From NCBI RefSeq assembly GCF_003012935.1, contig NZ_PUDR01000007.1:186001-250000 (forward strand): a DNA stretch of 64,000 nt. Reading direction: 5' to 3'. The stretch's first letter is position 1. Every line of letters starts with the position of its first letter. A program made the translations under genes and the position numbers. Under the pieces are notes generated by a model, which worked only from the letters and a program-made list of their open reading frames with translations, made no database searches and was not told the DNA's origin. Shown piece by piece: positions 1 through 5,642 of this stretch. This DNA is from Pannonibacter carbonis (GTDB lineage Bacteria; Pseudomonadota; Alphaproteobacteria; Rhizobiales; Stappiaceae).

Positions 1-2
1 TC

Positions 3-65
3 GAGAGCAATCCCCTTCCGATCTGCACCCGCCCGCAGGTGCTGCGTTCGGCACGGCGGACGTGA
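3..65 (+). CDS. 3' end of an upstream phage gene (truncated by the window)
   Basis: The reading frame starting at base 3 is open to a TGA at 63-65, giving a 20-residue C-terminal tail. Its stop overlaps the ATG at 65 in a TGATG junction, the same arrangement used repeatedly between the tail genes further right (4311 and 2348 are examples). A second frame is also open through these bases, so this is only a tentative call. By position it would be a head or neck gene, but too little remains to identify it. Confidence 0.3.
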   Translation, partial: ESNPLPICTRPQVLRSARRT

Positions 66-376
66 TGAGTGCGCTCGCTATCGCGCTGGATGCGCTGTAC
101 CTCGACCCGAACGTCGGTCGAGACGCGGTCTACATCGCCGACGGCGGCGCGCCGGTTCTGGTGCGCGTCGTCGCCCGGCGTGCGGATGTCGTCTCCGACT
201 TCGGCGACGCCCGGCTCTGGTCCGAGACCACCCGGATCGATCTGCGCGTGGCCGAGGTTACGAACCCGCGCCCCGGCGACCGCATCGAGATCGACGGCGA
301 TGCCTTCCTCATCCAGGGCGAGCCTGTCCGCGACCGCGAGCGGCTGGTCTGGACCGTGGATTTGAGGCCCGCGTGA
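65..376 (+). CDS. phage head-tail joining protein (gpFII/ATP-binding sugar transporter-like)
   Basis: A 103-residue protein of the small neck family that connects the capsid portal to the tail; database entries often carry the label head-tail joining or ATP-binding sugar transporter-like. The second half is a short beta-rich domain containing the typical run of a DNA-packaging neck protein (DRIEIDGDAFLIQGEP, residues about 76-91). ATG at 65 was preferred to the GTG at 62 because it overlaps the upstream stop as TGATG. The 3' end overlaps the next gene by four bases (GTGA), so the neck genes are translationally coupled. Assignment to the family is by recognised sequence, function by position. 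Confidence 0.65.
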   Translation: MSALAIALDALYLDPNVGRDAVYIADGGAPVLVRVVARRADVVSDFGDARLWSETTRIDLRVAEVTNPRPGDRIEIDGDAFLIQGEPVRDRERLVWTVDLRPA

Positions 377-1008
377 AACTGAAGCTCGACATCGATCCCA
401 ACATCGTCGCGATGATGGCGGCCGAGGTCGCGGCGGGCGAACGCGCCGTGACGGCTGCCATGCGCGAGGCCGGAACCGGGCTGAAGACGGCGTGGCGGTT
501 GCAGATCACCGGCGCGGGGCTCAGGCCCCGGCTGGCCAACTCGATCCGGAGCCAGAACTTCCCGAGGTCGGGCGAAAGCCTGGACGCCGCCACTCTGGTC
601 TGGTCCAAGGCCCCGGTCATCGTCGGCGCGCACGACACCGGTCCTCTGATCCGCTCGAAGGATGGGTTCTGGTTGGCGATCCCGCTGCCCGCGGCGGGCA
701 AGTCCCTGCGTGGCGGCAGGATCACGCCCGGAGAATGGGAGCGACGACGCGGGCTGCGCCTGCGCTTCGTCTATCGTCGCACGGGACCGAGCCTGCTGGT
801 CGCGGAGGGACGGCTTAACACCAAGGGCCAGGCCGTTGTGTCCCGCTCCAAGACCGGGCGCGGCAAGGTCACCGCGCCGATCTTCCTGCTGGTGCCGCAG
901 GTCAAGCTGCCGAAACGGCTGGATCTGGCGCGGGATGTCGAAAGGGCGGTGGACGGCGTGCCGGGGTTGATCGTGGCGAATTGGGTAGAGGTGAGGTCGG
1001 GTCTTTGA
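373..1008 (+). CDS. DUF6441 family phage neck/tail-completion protein
   Basis: A 211-residue protein that matches what I know of DUF6441, a family restricted to alphaproteobacterial prophages and always found between the head-tail joiner and the tail terminator. It begins with GTG and shares four bases with the preceding stop. A conserved central stretch (GAHDTGPLIRSKDGFWLAIP, residues about 77-96) and the basic GEWERRRGLRLRFVYRR segment are the family hallmarks. Position suggests a tail-completion or minor tail role, comparable to HK97 gp10-type proteins; this is inference. Immediately downstream the phage reading direction is interrupted by the antisense hipBA cassette. Confidence 0.6.
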   Translation: MKLKLDIDPNIVAMMAAEVAAGERAVTAAMREAGTGLKTAWRLQITGAGLRPRLANSIRSQNFPRSGESLDAATLVWSKAPVIVGAHDTGPLIRSKDGFWLAIPLPAAGKSLRGGRITPGEWERRRGLRLRFVYRRTGPSLLVAEGRLNTKGQAVVSRSKTGRGKVTAPIFLLVPQVKLPKRLDLARDVERAVDGVPGLIVANWVEVRSGL

Positions 1009-1025
1009 CCTTTGCAGACCATGGC

Positions 1026-2348
1026 TCAGGTAGAGAGAAAGGATCGAAAACCGGCTTGGGCCTTTTGTGCTAGCTCGGGCGGCACATCCGCCTCCGAAGT
1101 GAACTCTCTCCAGCGATCAGCCGCCGCCTCAACCTCCCGCAGGATGTCATCGGTTTTTCGAGGTTTGAGATCGGCCATCTTGCCGAACCGGTGAAGGTCG
1201 TCGAGGTCAAACTTGTCAGCTTTTCCGCTAAGTGTCATCTGGTGAGCGTTGGTCCATTGGCCTTCCGGGTTGTGTGCGTAGACAACATCAAAGGCTGGTG
1301 CGAGACGCCATTCGCCTTTCTTGTTCATAAGAAATGCAATGTTCTTCACGTGGTCATCTTGGTTTCGAATTACCAGATTGACGAAAGCCCGTCGGACCAT
1401 TTGTTCGAGGGACTTCTGTCCCATCCCGAGCCGTCTGATCGTTTCCAGTGCTTGTTCGTAGGAGTATGCGCGGGGCTGGTTGAAATCGAAATGGCGCATT
1501 GCTCCGAGCGAGAGCACATGAAGTTTTTCGCTCTGACCAGTCTCAGCGGTTCCCGTGCGATCAAATCGCTGCGTCATAAAGTGCGCGCGACCTCCTTCGT
1601 GATGCAATCGAGACCGCGTCATTTCCACACCGGCCGAGGTTGCCAGAAGATAGCAGGCATACTCGAGTCGGCCGAAACCCTGCGGGTCGGCAAGATTATG
1701 ATCACCGCTCTTCGAGACCCCGTCGAACTTGAAGAGCCACTGGGTATACCCGGGACCAGCCTTGATCTGACCGGAATGGAACTCACCAGTCTTTTCGTTC
1801 CAGGCAAGGACGGCCTTGGCACGGGCACCGCCGGCCGAGGTGCCAACTCTTAGAATCTGCGCCAATGCCTCGGCTTGGTCTTCGCCAGTCATCTGTCCGG
1901 TCAGAGACTTTCGGTCGTTCAAAACCCGGTTCGCCAGTTCAACGAGGGGTGCGATATCGACCGGTGTGCCGTCCTCCCGGCGAACACCTGTCGCAGGCTC
2001 ATACTCGAGTGCCCCCATACCGCGCCGCCCGGTGTAGAGGAGCCGCTCAACCGGATCCATGCTTTCAGCTGTTCGCCCTTGTTCTGCAAGCCATCGGTTA
2101 ATCAGTGCATTCCCGAACCGATCCGGCAAGCTGTCGGAAAGAAGCCCGGGCAGGCCATGAAAAGTGCCTCGCGGTAGGGCCGGAAAATCGAAGGTACCTG
2201 TCCGTAGTGGCATCGTCAGCGGGGCGATTTCGATAGCGGACTGCGCGAAACGAGGGTCATACTCGAAGATGCCAAGATCTCGACTGGGGTCCCAGATGAC
2301 CGCCCCGATCTGACGTCCCCACAGGTTCACTGTTGCTCTTGTGGCCAT
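1026..2348 (-). CDS. hipA: HipA-type serine/threonine kinase toxin
   Basis: A 440-residue HipA-fold kinase. In the known system HipA phosphorylates glutamyl-tRNA synthetase and induces dormancy until neutralised by HipB. Visible motifs are the N-terminal small domain (1-110), a glycine-rich loop GTSAGGARAKA at 169-179 (Ser171 sits where the autophosphorylated serine lies in this class), the nucleotide-binding IRNQDDHVKN block with catalytic Asp331/Asp332, and the metal-binding AFDVVY block with Asp354. All expected catalytic residues are present, so it looks active. ATG at 2348 was chosen over the upstream GTG (2366) because it overlaps the hipB stop by one base (TGATG). It is antisense to all surrounding phage tail genes, a typical lysogenic-conversion cargo position. 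Confidence 0.9.
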   Translation of the reverse strand: MATRATVNLWGRQIGAVIWDPSRDLGIFEYDPRFAQSAIEIAPLTMPLRTGTFDFPALPRGTFHGLPGLLSDSLPDRFGNALINRWLAEQGRTAESMDPVERLLYTGRRGMGALEYEPATGVRREDGTPVDIAPLVELANRVLNDRKSLTGQMTGEDQAEALAQILRVGTSAGGARAKAVLAWNEKTGEFHSGQIKAGPGYTQWLFKFDGVSKSGDHNLADPQGFGRLEYACYLLATSAGVEMTRSRLHHEGGRAHFMTQRFDRTGTAETGQSEKLHVLSLGAMRHFDFNQPRAYSYEQALETIRRLGMGQKSLEQMVRRAFVNLVIRNQDDHVKNIAFLMNKKGEWRLAPAFDVVYAHNPEGQWTNAHQMTLSGKADKFDLDDLHRFGKMADLKPRKTDDILREVEAAADRWREFTSEADVPPELAQKAQAGFRSFLST

Positions 2349-2680
2349 CACTCGCCCCAACTCCACGGTTCATCTTCTTCGGCTCCCGACGCTGGACGCG
2401 CGCGTTGACGTTGATCTCCCCGACCCCGAGGATCGAGCGGGCTCAATGTGGCAACAGGTACGAGCACAGAAATTCTATCTTCGAGTCCCAATGCCTTGAG
2501 GACGCGGATCAGACTGTCGATGGTTCCGCCTTCGCCAGCTTCCAAGCGGGCGACAACGCCTCGCGAGACTCCGGCTTGCGCTGCAACATCGTCCTGACGC
2601 AGGTTGCGTGAGAGTCGGTGGGATGCGAGGCTCGCGCCTAGGTCTTTCGTTAAGACAGCGACTGGTCTTCCGTCCGTCAT
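2348..2680 (-). CDS. hipB: HipB-type XRE-family antitoxin and autorepressor
   Basis: A 110-residue protein with an XRE helix-turn-helix at about residues 14-68 (LASHRLSRNLRQDDVAAQAG then VSRGVVARLEAGEG), followed by a charged, proline-rich tail of about 35 residues. In known HipBA pairs the antitoxin binds HipA and represses the operon through its helix-turn-helix domain. It is the promoter-proximal gene, directly coupled to hipA by a one-base overlap, and a palindrome suited to its own binding lies just upstream of its start. The C-terminal tail is longer and more disordered than in the E. coli protein and would be the natural protease-sensitive part. Confidence 0.85.
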   Translation of the reverse strand: MTDGRPVAVLTKDLGASLASHRLSRNLRQDDVAAQAGVSRGVVARLEAGEGGTIDSLIRVLKALGLEDRISVLVPVATLSPLDPRGRGDQRQRARPASGAEEDEPWSWGE

Positions 2681-2697
2681 TTGTGCCTCAGTGTTGG

Positions 2698-2728
2698 AGC
2701 GTTATCTTCGTAATGCAGAGATAACGCT
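2698..2728. promoter_or_regulatory. probable HipB operator (10-bp inverted repeat)
   Basis: A perfect 10-base inverted repeat, AGCGTTATCT at 2698-2707 and AGATAACGCT at 2719-2728, separated by 11 bases. Its core TATCT-N11-AGATA resembles the E. coli HipB operator TATCC-N8-GGATA. It lies between the predicted -10 element and the hipB start, a position that would block transcription when occupied. Assignment to HipB is inference from position and likeness. Confidence 0.6.
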
Positions 2729-2755
2729 TCAAAATTAGGACTTTGTTTCGCCTGT

Positions 2756-2784
2756 AAGATAGCGCGCCACAATCGATACGTAAA
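2756..2784 (-). promoter_or_regulatory. predicted sigma-70 promoter of hipBA
   Basis: Read leftward, TTTACG (2784-2779) and TATCTT (2761-2756) are separated by 17 bases and stand about 75 bases before hipB. The -10 contains another TATCT half-site like those in the operator. The surrounding 2690-2830 stretch is visibly richer in A and T than the phage genes on either side. Confidence 0.4.
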
Positions 2785-2928
2785 CCAGAAATTTTGACAT
2801 AGCGTATCAATAATGATGCTTTCGGCGTCTTTCCGGCATCAGAACTCAAGCTCTGCACTGTCGTCCAACCGCGATACCTATTTTCCACCGTACCGCATTC
2901 CTCGTGGAATGGAGATCCAAATCACCAC

Positions 2929-3348
2929 ATGCCCACCTTTCGTGAATCCATCCTCGCCGCGCTGCACGCACGGCTCTCGGCGCTGGCCGCTAAAGTCCTG
3001 CGGGGCGACGTGCTGCCCGAGCGCGTCCCGCCCGCAGGCTTGCTGATCCTGCGCGATGGGGAACCCGGTGAGCCCGAGGTCACGCTCTCGCCGCTGGCCT
3101 ATCACTACCAGCACCGCGCCGAGATCGAGGCGGTCGTGCAGGGTTCCGACCGTGACGCCGCCTTCGACGCGCTGACCGCCAGCGTCGGCTCGATGCTTGC
3201 CGCCGACCGCACGCTGGGCGGGCTCTGCGATTGGGTCGAGGCGGAGGCGCCGCGGCCTGTCGATCTGCCAGTCGAGGGCGCGGCCAGCCTGAAGGCCGCC
3301 GTGATCCCAGTGGTGCTGCACTATTCCACGGCCGATCCGCTCGGCTGA
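2929..3348 (+). CDS. phage tail terminator / minor tail protein (gpU-like)
   Basis: A 139-residue protein lying between the neck genes and the tail tube gene, where siphoviruses encode the terminator that caps tube polymerisation. Homologues in alphaproteobacterial prophages are often mis-named acyl-CoA transferase; nothing in this sequence supports an enzyme. It has the alpha/beta pattern of gpU-like proteins, with an N-terminal helix (FRESILAALHARLSALAAKV) and a GSDRDAAFDALTASVGSMLA helix in the middle. The hipBA cassette separates it from its usual left neighbour. Function rests on position and size. Confidence 0.6.
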   Translation: MPTFRESILAALHARLSALAAKVLRGDVLPERVPPAGLLILRDGEPGEPEVTLSPLAYHYQHRAEIEAVVQGSDRDAAFDALTASVGSMLAADRTLGGLCDWVEAEAPRPVDLPVEGAASLKAAVIPVVLHYSTADPLG

Positions 3349-3372
3349 TCCCGACAACCCGAGGAGAATACC

Positions 3373-4311
3373 ATGGCACGAGCCCAGGGGGCGCGGGCGC
3401 TGATGACGCTTGCGTTCGAGACGACCTATGGAACGCCTCCCGTCACTGGCTTCACCCGCATGCCCTTTGCCAGCACCTCGCTGGGGGCCGAGCAACCGCT
3501 GCTGAACTCGGAGCTTCTCGGCTACGGCCGCGATCCGCTGGCACCGATCAAGGATGCTGTGACTGCGGACGGCGACATCGTCGTGCCGCTCGACGCCGTG
3601 GCCTTAGGATTCTGGCTGAAGGCAGCCTTCGGGGCGCCGACCACGACAGGCAGCGGCCCATGGACGCACGAGTTCCAGTCCGGGTCCTGGACGCTTCCCA
3701 GCATGTCGATCGAGACCGGCATGCCGGAGATCCCGCGTTATGCGATGTATTCCGGCTGCGTGCTCGACCAGATCACCTGGCAGATGCAGCGCTCGGGCCT
3801 GCTGACGGCGACGGCCCGGCTCGTGGCACAGGGAGAAACGGTCGGGACCACGACGAGCGCCGGAACACCCACCGCGCTGGAGTTGAAGCGCTTCGGGCAT
3901 TTCAACGGTTCGATCACCCGCAACGGGTCCGCCCTCGGCAACGTGGTCTCGGCCGAGATCACCTATGCCAACAACCTCGACCGGATCGAGACCATCCGCT
4001 CGGATGGCCGCATCGACGGCGCGGACCCAAGCATTGCGGCGCTGACCGGTCGGATCGAGGTGCGCTTCGCCGACCAAACGCTGGTGACGCAAGCGATCAA
4101 CGGCGAGGCCTGCGAGATGGAGTTCGCCTACGTTCTGCCCTCGGGAGAGAGTTTCACGTTCACCGTACACGCCGTCTACCTGCCACGCCCGCGCGTCGAG
4201 ATTTCCGGGCCGCAGGGCGTCCAGGCGACCTTCGACTGGCAGGCCGCCCGCGACAGCGTCGTCGGCCGGATGTGCACCGCCACCCTCGTGAACGACGTGG
4301 AGACCTACTGA
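3373..4311 (+). CDS. phage major tail tube protein
   Basis: A 312-residue protein of the tail tube family seen in long flexible tails (Phage_tube_2 type). It polymerises as hexameric rings through which the genome passes. Predicted content is almost entirely beta strand, with the tube-fold signatures near residues 185-235 (FNGSITRNGSALGNVVSAEI and DGADPSIAALTGRIEVRF). A good ribosome-binding site (GAGGAG) precedes the ATG by eight bases. The stop overlaps the start of the tail assembly chaperone (TGATG), so the most abundant tail protein and its chaperone are coupled. Confidence 0.75.
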   Translation: MARAQGARALMTLAFETTYGTPPVTGFTRMPFASTSLGAEQPLLNSELLGYGRDPLAPIKDAVTADGDIVVPLDAVALGFWLKAAFGAPTTTGSGPWTHEFQSGSWTLPSMSIETGMPEIPRYAMYSGCVLDQITWQMQRSGLLTATARLVAQGETVGTTTSAGTPTALELKRFGHFNGSITRNGSALGNVVSAEITYANNLDRIETIRSDGRIDGADPSIAALTGRIEVRFADQTLVTQAINGEACEMEFAYVLPSGESFTFTVHAVYLPRPRVEISGPQGVQATFDWQAARDSVVGRMCTATLVNDVETY

Positions 4312-4748
4312 TGCTGACGCTCGACTTGTCCAACGCGCCCCGCTGGCATGACCTCGCCCCCGGTGTCCGGGTGCAGCTGCGCCCGCTCACCACCGCCCTG
4401 ATGGTGGCAACTCGCAGCGACCCGGCCGTTGAAGCGGTGCCAGAGGGGGCCTCCGACGAGGAGCGCGCCGTCGCCTTCGCCAAGGCGCTGGCGCGGCGGG
4501 CGGTGCTCAACTGGGAAGGCATCGGCGATGCGGGCGGCAATGCCATCGGCCCAAGCCCGGCGGCCATCGACGCGCTGCTCGACGTCTGGCCGATCTTCGA
4601 GGCCTTTCAGCTGACCTACGTATCCAAGGGCCTGCTGCTGGAACAGGAAAAAAACGCCTCCGCGCTCTCGCCGAATGGTCCTTTGGCGGGGGCGAGCGAT
4701 ACTGCCAAGCCTGCACCCAAGCCTGCCCGGACTGCCCGGCGCGGCTGA
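4311..4748 (+). CDS. tail assembly chaperone, short form (gpG-like)
   Basis: A 145-residue protein in the slot between tube and tape measure occupied by the lambda gpG/gpGT chaperone, which coats the tape measure before tube assembly. The first 110 residues are compact and helical; after residue 115 the zero frame becomes low complexity (alanine, proline, lysine) before a stop at 4746. A slippery heptamer at 4649-4655 allows a -1 shift into a long downstream frame, giving the extended form. ATG at 4311 overlaps the tube stop. The chaperone identity is inferred from gene order plus the frameshift architecture. Confidence 0.65.
   Translation: MLTLDLSNAPRWHDLAPGVRVQLRPLTTALMVATRSDPAVEAVPEGASDEERAVAFAKALARRAVLNWEGIGDAGGNAIGPSPAAIDALLDVWPIFEAFQLTYVSKGLLLEQEKNASALSPNGPLAGASDTAKPAPKPARTARRG
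4649..4655 (+). promoter_or_regulatory. -1 ribosomal frameshift slippery site
   Basis: The heptamer A AAA AAC lies exactly in register with the chaperone zero frame (codons AAA 4650-4652 and AAC 4653-4655), matching the X XXY YYZ rule for -1 slippage. After the slip, reading continues at 4655 in a frame open to 4990. This is the signal class used by lambda-like tail assembly chaperones. Confidence 0.75.
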
Positions 4749-4990
4749 ACCGTCCGGAAACGCCGGAGGGTTGGCAGGTCTGGGACCTCGTCAGCCGCCT
4801 CGGAGGCCAGCTGCGTGTGCTGCCCGGTGCCGTAATCGGCTGGGACATGTCGGCGGCTCTGGCGCTCGGTGACGCGCTCGGCGTGCCGCCGCTCGCCATG
4901 GCCGAACTGCTGCCCGTCATCGAAGCGGTGATGGTCCGGAAGCTGAACGAGGAGCTGAGCGCGAATGGTGGCCCGGGGGTCAGGCCTTGA
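4655..4990 (+). CDS. frameshift extension of the tail assembly chaperone (gpT-like, zinc-knuckle start)
   Basis: This frame has no usable ATG, GTG or TTG before its conserved part, so it is most simply read as the -1 extension of the 4311 gene. The product would be about 226 residues: 115 from the zero frame and 111 from here. The extension begins with RLRALAEWSFGGGERY and then a cysteine cluster C-X2-C-X3-C-X2-C (YCQACTQACPDCP), a likely zinc-binding knuckle. A well-ordered helical domain follows (about residues 140-220). The codon use is as phage-like as the flanking genes. The stop at 4988-4990 overlaps the antisense vapC 3' end by 11 bases. The ORF is commonly annotated elsewhere as a separate hypothetical protein. 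Confidence 0.7.
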   Translation, partial: RLRALAEWSFGGGERYCQACTQACPDCPARLNRPETPEGWQVWDLVSRLGGQLRVLPGAVIGWDMSAALALGDALGVPPLAMAELLPVIEAVMVRKLNEELSANGGPGVRP

Positions 4991-5360
4991 TCTTCTCGAT
5001 CAGCGTGACGCCGGGCAGTCCCTCGAAATGCGCATCGCAGGTCAGGAGCGTTGCCCCTTTCGCACGGGCTGTCGCGAAAATGATCGCGTCCGCGGTCGCA
5101 AGCCTGTGCTCGCGGCAGGCCTCAGCGGCCGCCAGCGCAATCTCGGTATCGAGTGGCACGACCGTACAGACTTGAGTGAAGGCGAGGACCTGATCTGCCT
5201 TGTCCTCCCCCACTTCGCGGGTCAGCCATTTTGCCAGCTCAAGCTGGACCATGGTCGGGACAAGCCAGTGAGCCTGTTCGGGCAACTGTCCGGATAGCGC
5301 CTCACCTGTCGGCGATCCGATAAGCCATTCGATCCATGCTGACGTGTCGACGAGGATCAT
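4980..5360 (-). CDS. vapC: VapC-type PIN-domain ribonuclease toxin
   Basis: A 126-residue PIN-domain protein. Members of the VapC family cut tRNA or rRNA when freed from VapB. The acidic active site is complete: Asp5 in the N-terminal VDTSAW motif, Glu41 in QLELAKW, Asp91 in TADAI and Asp109 in TCDAHFEG. Its ATG overlaps the vapB stop (TGATG), the normal operon layout. It is antisense to the phage genes and its 3' end intrudes 11 bases into the chaperone extension, so the cassette is fitted tightly between the chaperone and tape measure genes. Confidence 0.88.
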   Translation of the reverse strand: MILVDTSAWIEWLIGSPTGEALSGQLPEQAHWLVPTMVQLELAKWLTREVGEDKADQVLAFTQVCTVVPLDTEIALAAAEACREHRLATADAIIFATARAKGATLLTCDAHFEGLPGVTLIEKIKA

Positions 5361-5572
5361 CAGGTCCGGTCCGAGCGGTCGCGATAGTCGATGGCCGAGC
5401 CGCCGCGCGCGAGCCCCTTCAGCGCCTCCCGCCTGGGCACCGGCACAAGCAGGACGCCCGTTCCTTTCGGGATGAAGGCAAAGGTCAGCCCGGCCTCCCA
5501 GTGCTGGGCGGCCCGGATCGCCTTGGGAATCGAAATCTGGAACTTCGAGGACAGGGTCGCCGTCTCGGCCAT
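5360..5572 (-). CDS. vapB: VapB-type AbrB-fold antitoxin
   Basis: A 70-residue SpoVT/AbrB swapped-hairpin antitoxin: ATLSSKFQISIPKAIRAAQHW (about residues 5-25) is the canonical DNA-binding strand-helix segment, and the tail is the arginine-rich VapC-binding part. It sits first in the pair, as expected of an autorepressing antitoxin. A longer in-frame extension upstream exists but has antisense-shadow composition, so the ATG at 5572 was chosen. The 70 bases between its start and the tape measure gene must hold its promoter and the phage ribosome-binding site on the opposite strand. Confidence 0.82.
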   Translation of the reverse strand: MAETATLSSKFQISIPKAIRAAQHWEAGLTFAFIPKGTGVLLVPVPRREALKGLARGGSAIDYRDRSDRT

Positions 5573-5642
5573 GGTCGTACCTTCATCTGATCGATAGGGA
5601 AAACGTAAGATCGAATTGAAGCAAAAGCAAGGGGCCTGAGTG

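Noticed and set aside
2688-2888. A 66-codon minus-strand frame upstream of hipB
   Set aside because: It covers the hipBA promoter and operator in AT-rich DNA, has no ribosome-binding site and no recognisable sequence.
4675-4872. A 65-codon frame beginning with ATG within the chaperone region
   Set aside because: It is in the third frame, different from both the zero frame and the -1 extension, and its sequence is low complexity; the cysteine-bearing -1 frame is the coherent one.
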